Below the pieces are notes generated by a model that had not been told where the DNA came from, did no database searches, and saw only the letters and a program-made list of their open reading frames with translations. DNA of 64,000 nucleotides, taken from contig CM030861.1 of assembly GCA_018105865.1 (NCBI GenBank), forward strand, positions 2,365,484 through 2,429,483, read 5' to 3'. A program made the translations under genes and the position numbers. Of the stretch, positions 63,987 to 64,000 are shown one piece after another. Each line of letters begins with the position of its first letter. Position 1 is the stretch's first letter. This DNA is from Metaphire vulgaris. Lineage: Eukaryota > Annelida > Clitellata > Crassiclitellata > Megascolecidae.

Positions 63987-64000
63987 TTATGAGCTATTAT

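Overview
The window looks like nuclear DNA of a metazoan, probably a marine invertebrate. Genes are split by introns with GT-AG (and some GC-AG) sites, the gene families are animal ones (ZBTB, TRIM, kelch, THAP), TTAGGG-type repeats occur inside mobile elements, and simple repeats and short inverted-repeat transposons are very dense. The phylum cannot be fixed from sequence alone. I saw no tRNA, rRNA or CRISPR array.

Layout. 1.7-5.5 kb: exons of a THAP-domain gene, including two tandemly duplicated exons. 6.4-7.1 kb: a LINE 3' end with a (GAT)n tail. 7.15-13.37 kb: the first copy of a segmental duplication carrying a BTB/13-zinc-finger gene with two frameshifts. 13.75-16.49 kb (minus strand): a two-exon TRIM-kelch gene whose kelch exon is split by a 237-bp hAT MITE with a perfect 8-bp target duplication. 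17.26-31.12 kb: a hAT-type element with 8-bp target duplication, into which a 12.45-kb Ty3/Gypsy retroelement with an envelope-like gene has jumped (17,867-30,318; LTRs identical by eye). 31-50 kb: mostly non-coding repeats, with MITEs, LINE tails, microsatellites, a SPIN-like hAT element, a BED-finger fragment and a few isolated candidate exons. 50.37-55.52 kb (minus strand): a second Ty3/Gypsy element with near-identical LTRs but frame-disrupted genes, inserted in an (ATT)n tract. 55.67-57.0 kb (minus strand): a CR1/jockey-like LINE. 57.03-63.61 kb: the second copy of the segmental duplication, with an intact 725-codon ZBTB gene. 63.76-64.0 kb: a compact TATA promoter and the start of another gene cut by the window edge.

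What ties the window together is transposon stratigraphy. The two duplicated segments carry different insertions, so each gives the empty site for insertions in the other. Several insertions can be ordered by nesting. The host genes at risk are the ZBTB pair (one broken, one intact, differing mainly in finger recognition helices) and the TRIM-kelch gene. A 19-bp module (TGACAAGCAAAAAAGGTCA and variants) recurs at least fifteen times in otherwise unrelated small elements. Single-base frame breaks are common across unrelated coding regions, so assembly indels must be kept in mind before any gene is called dead.
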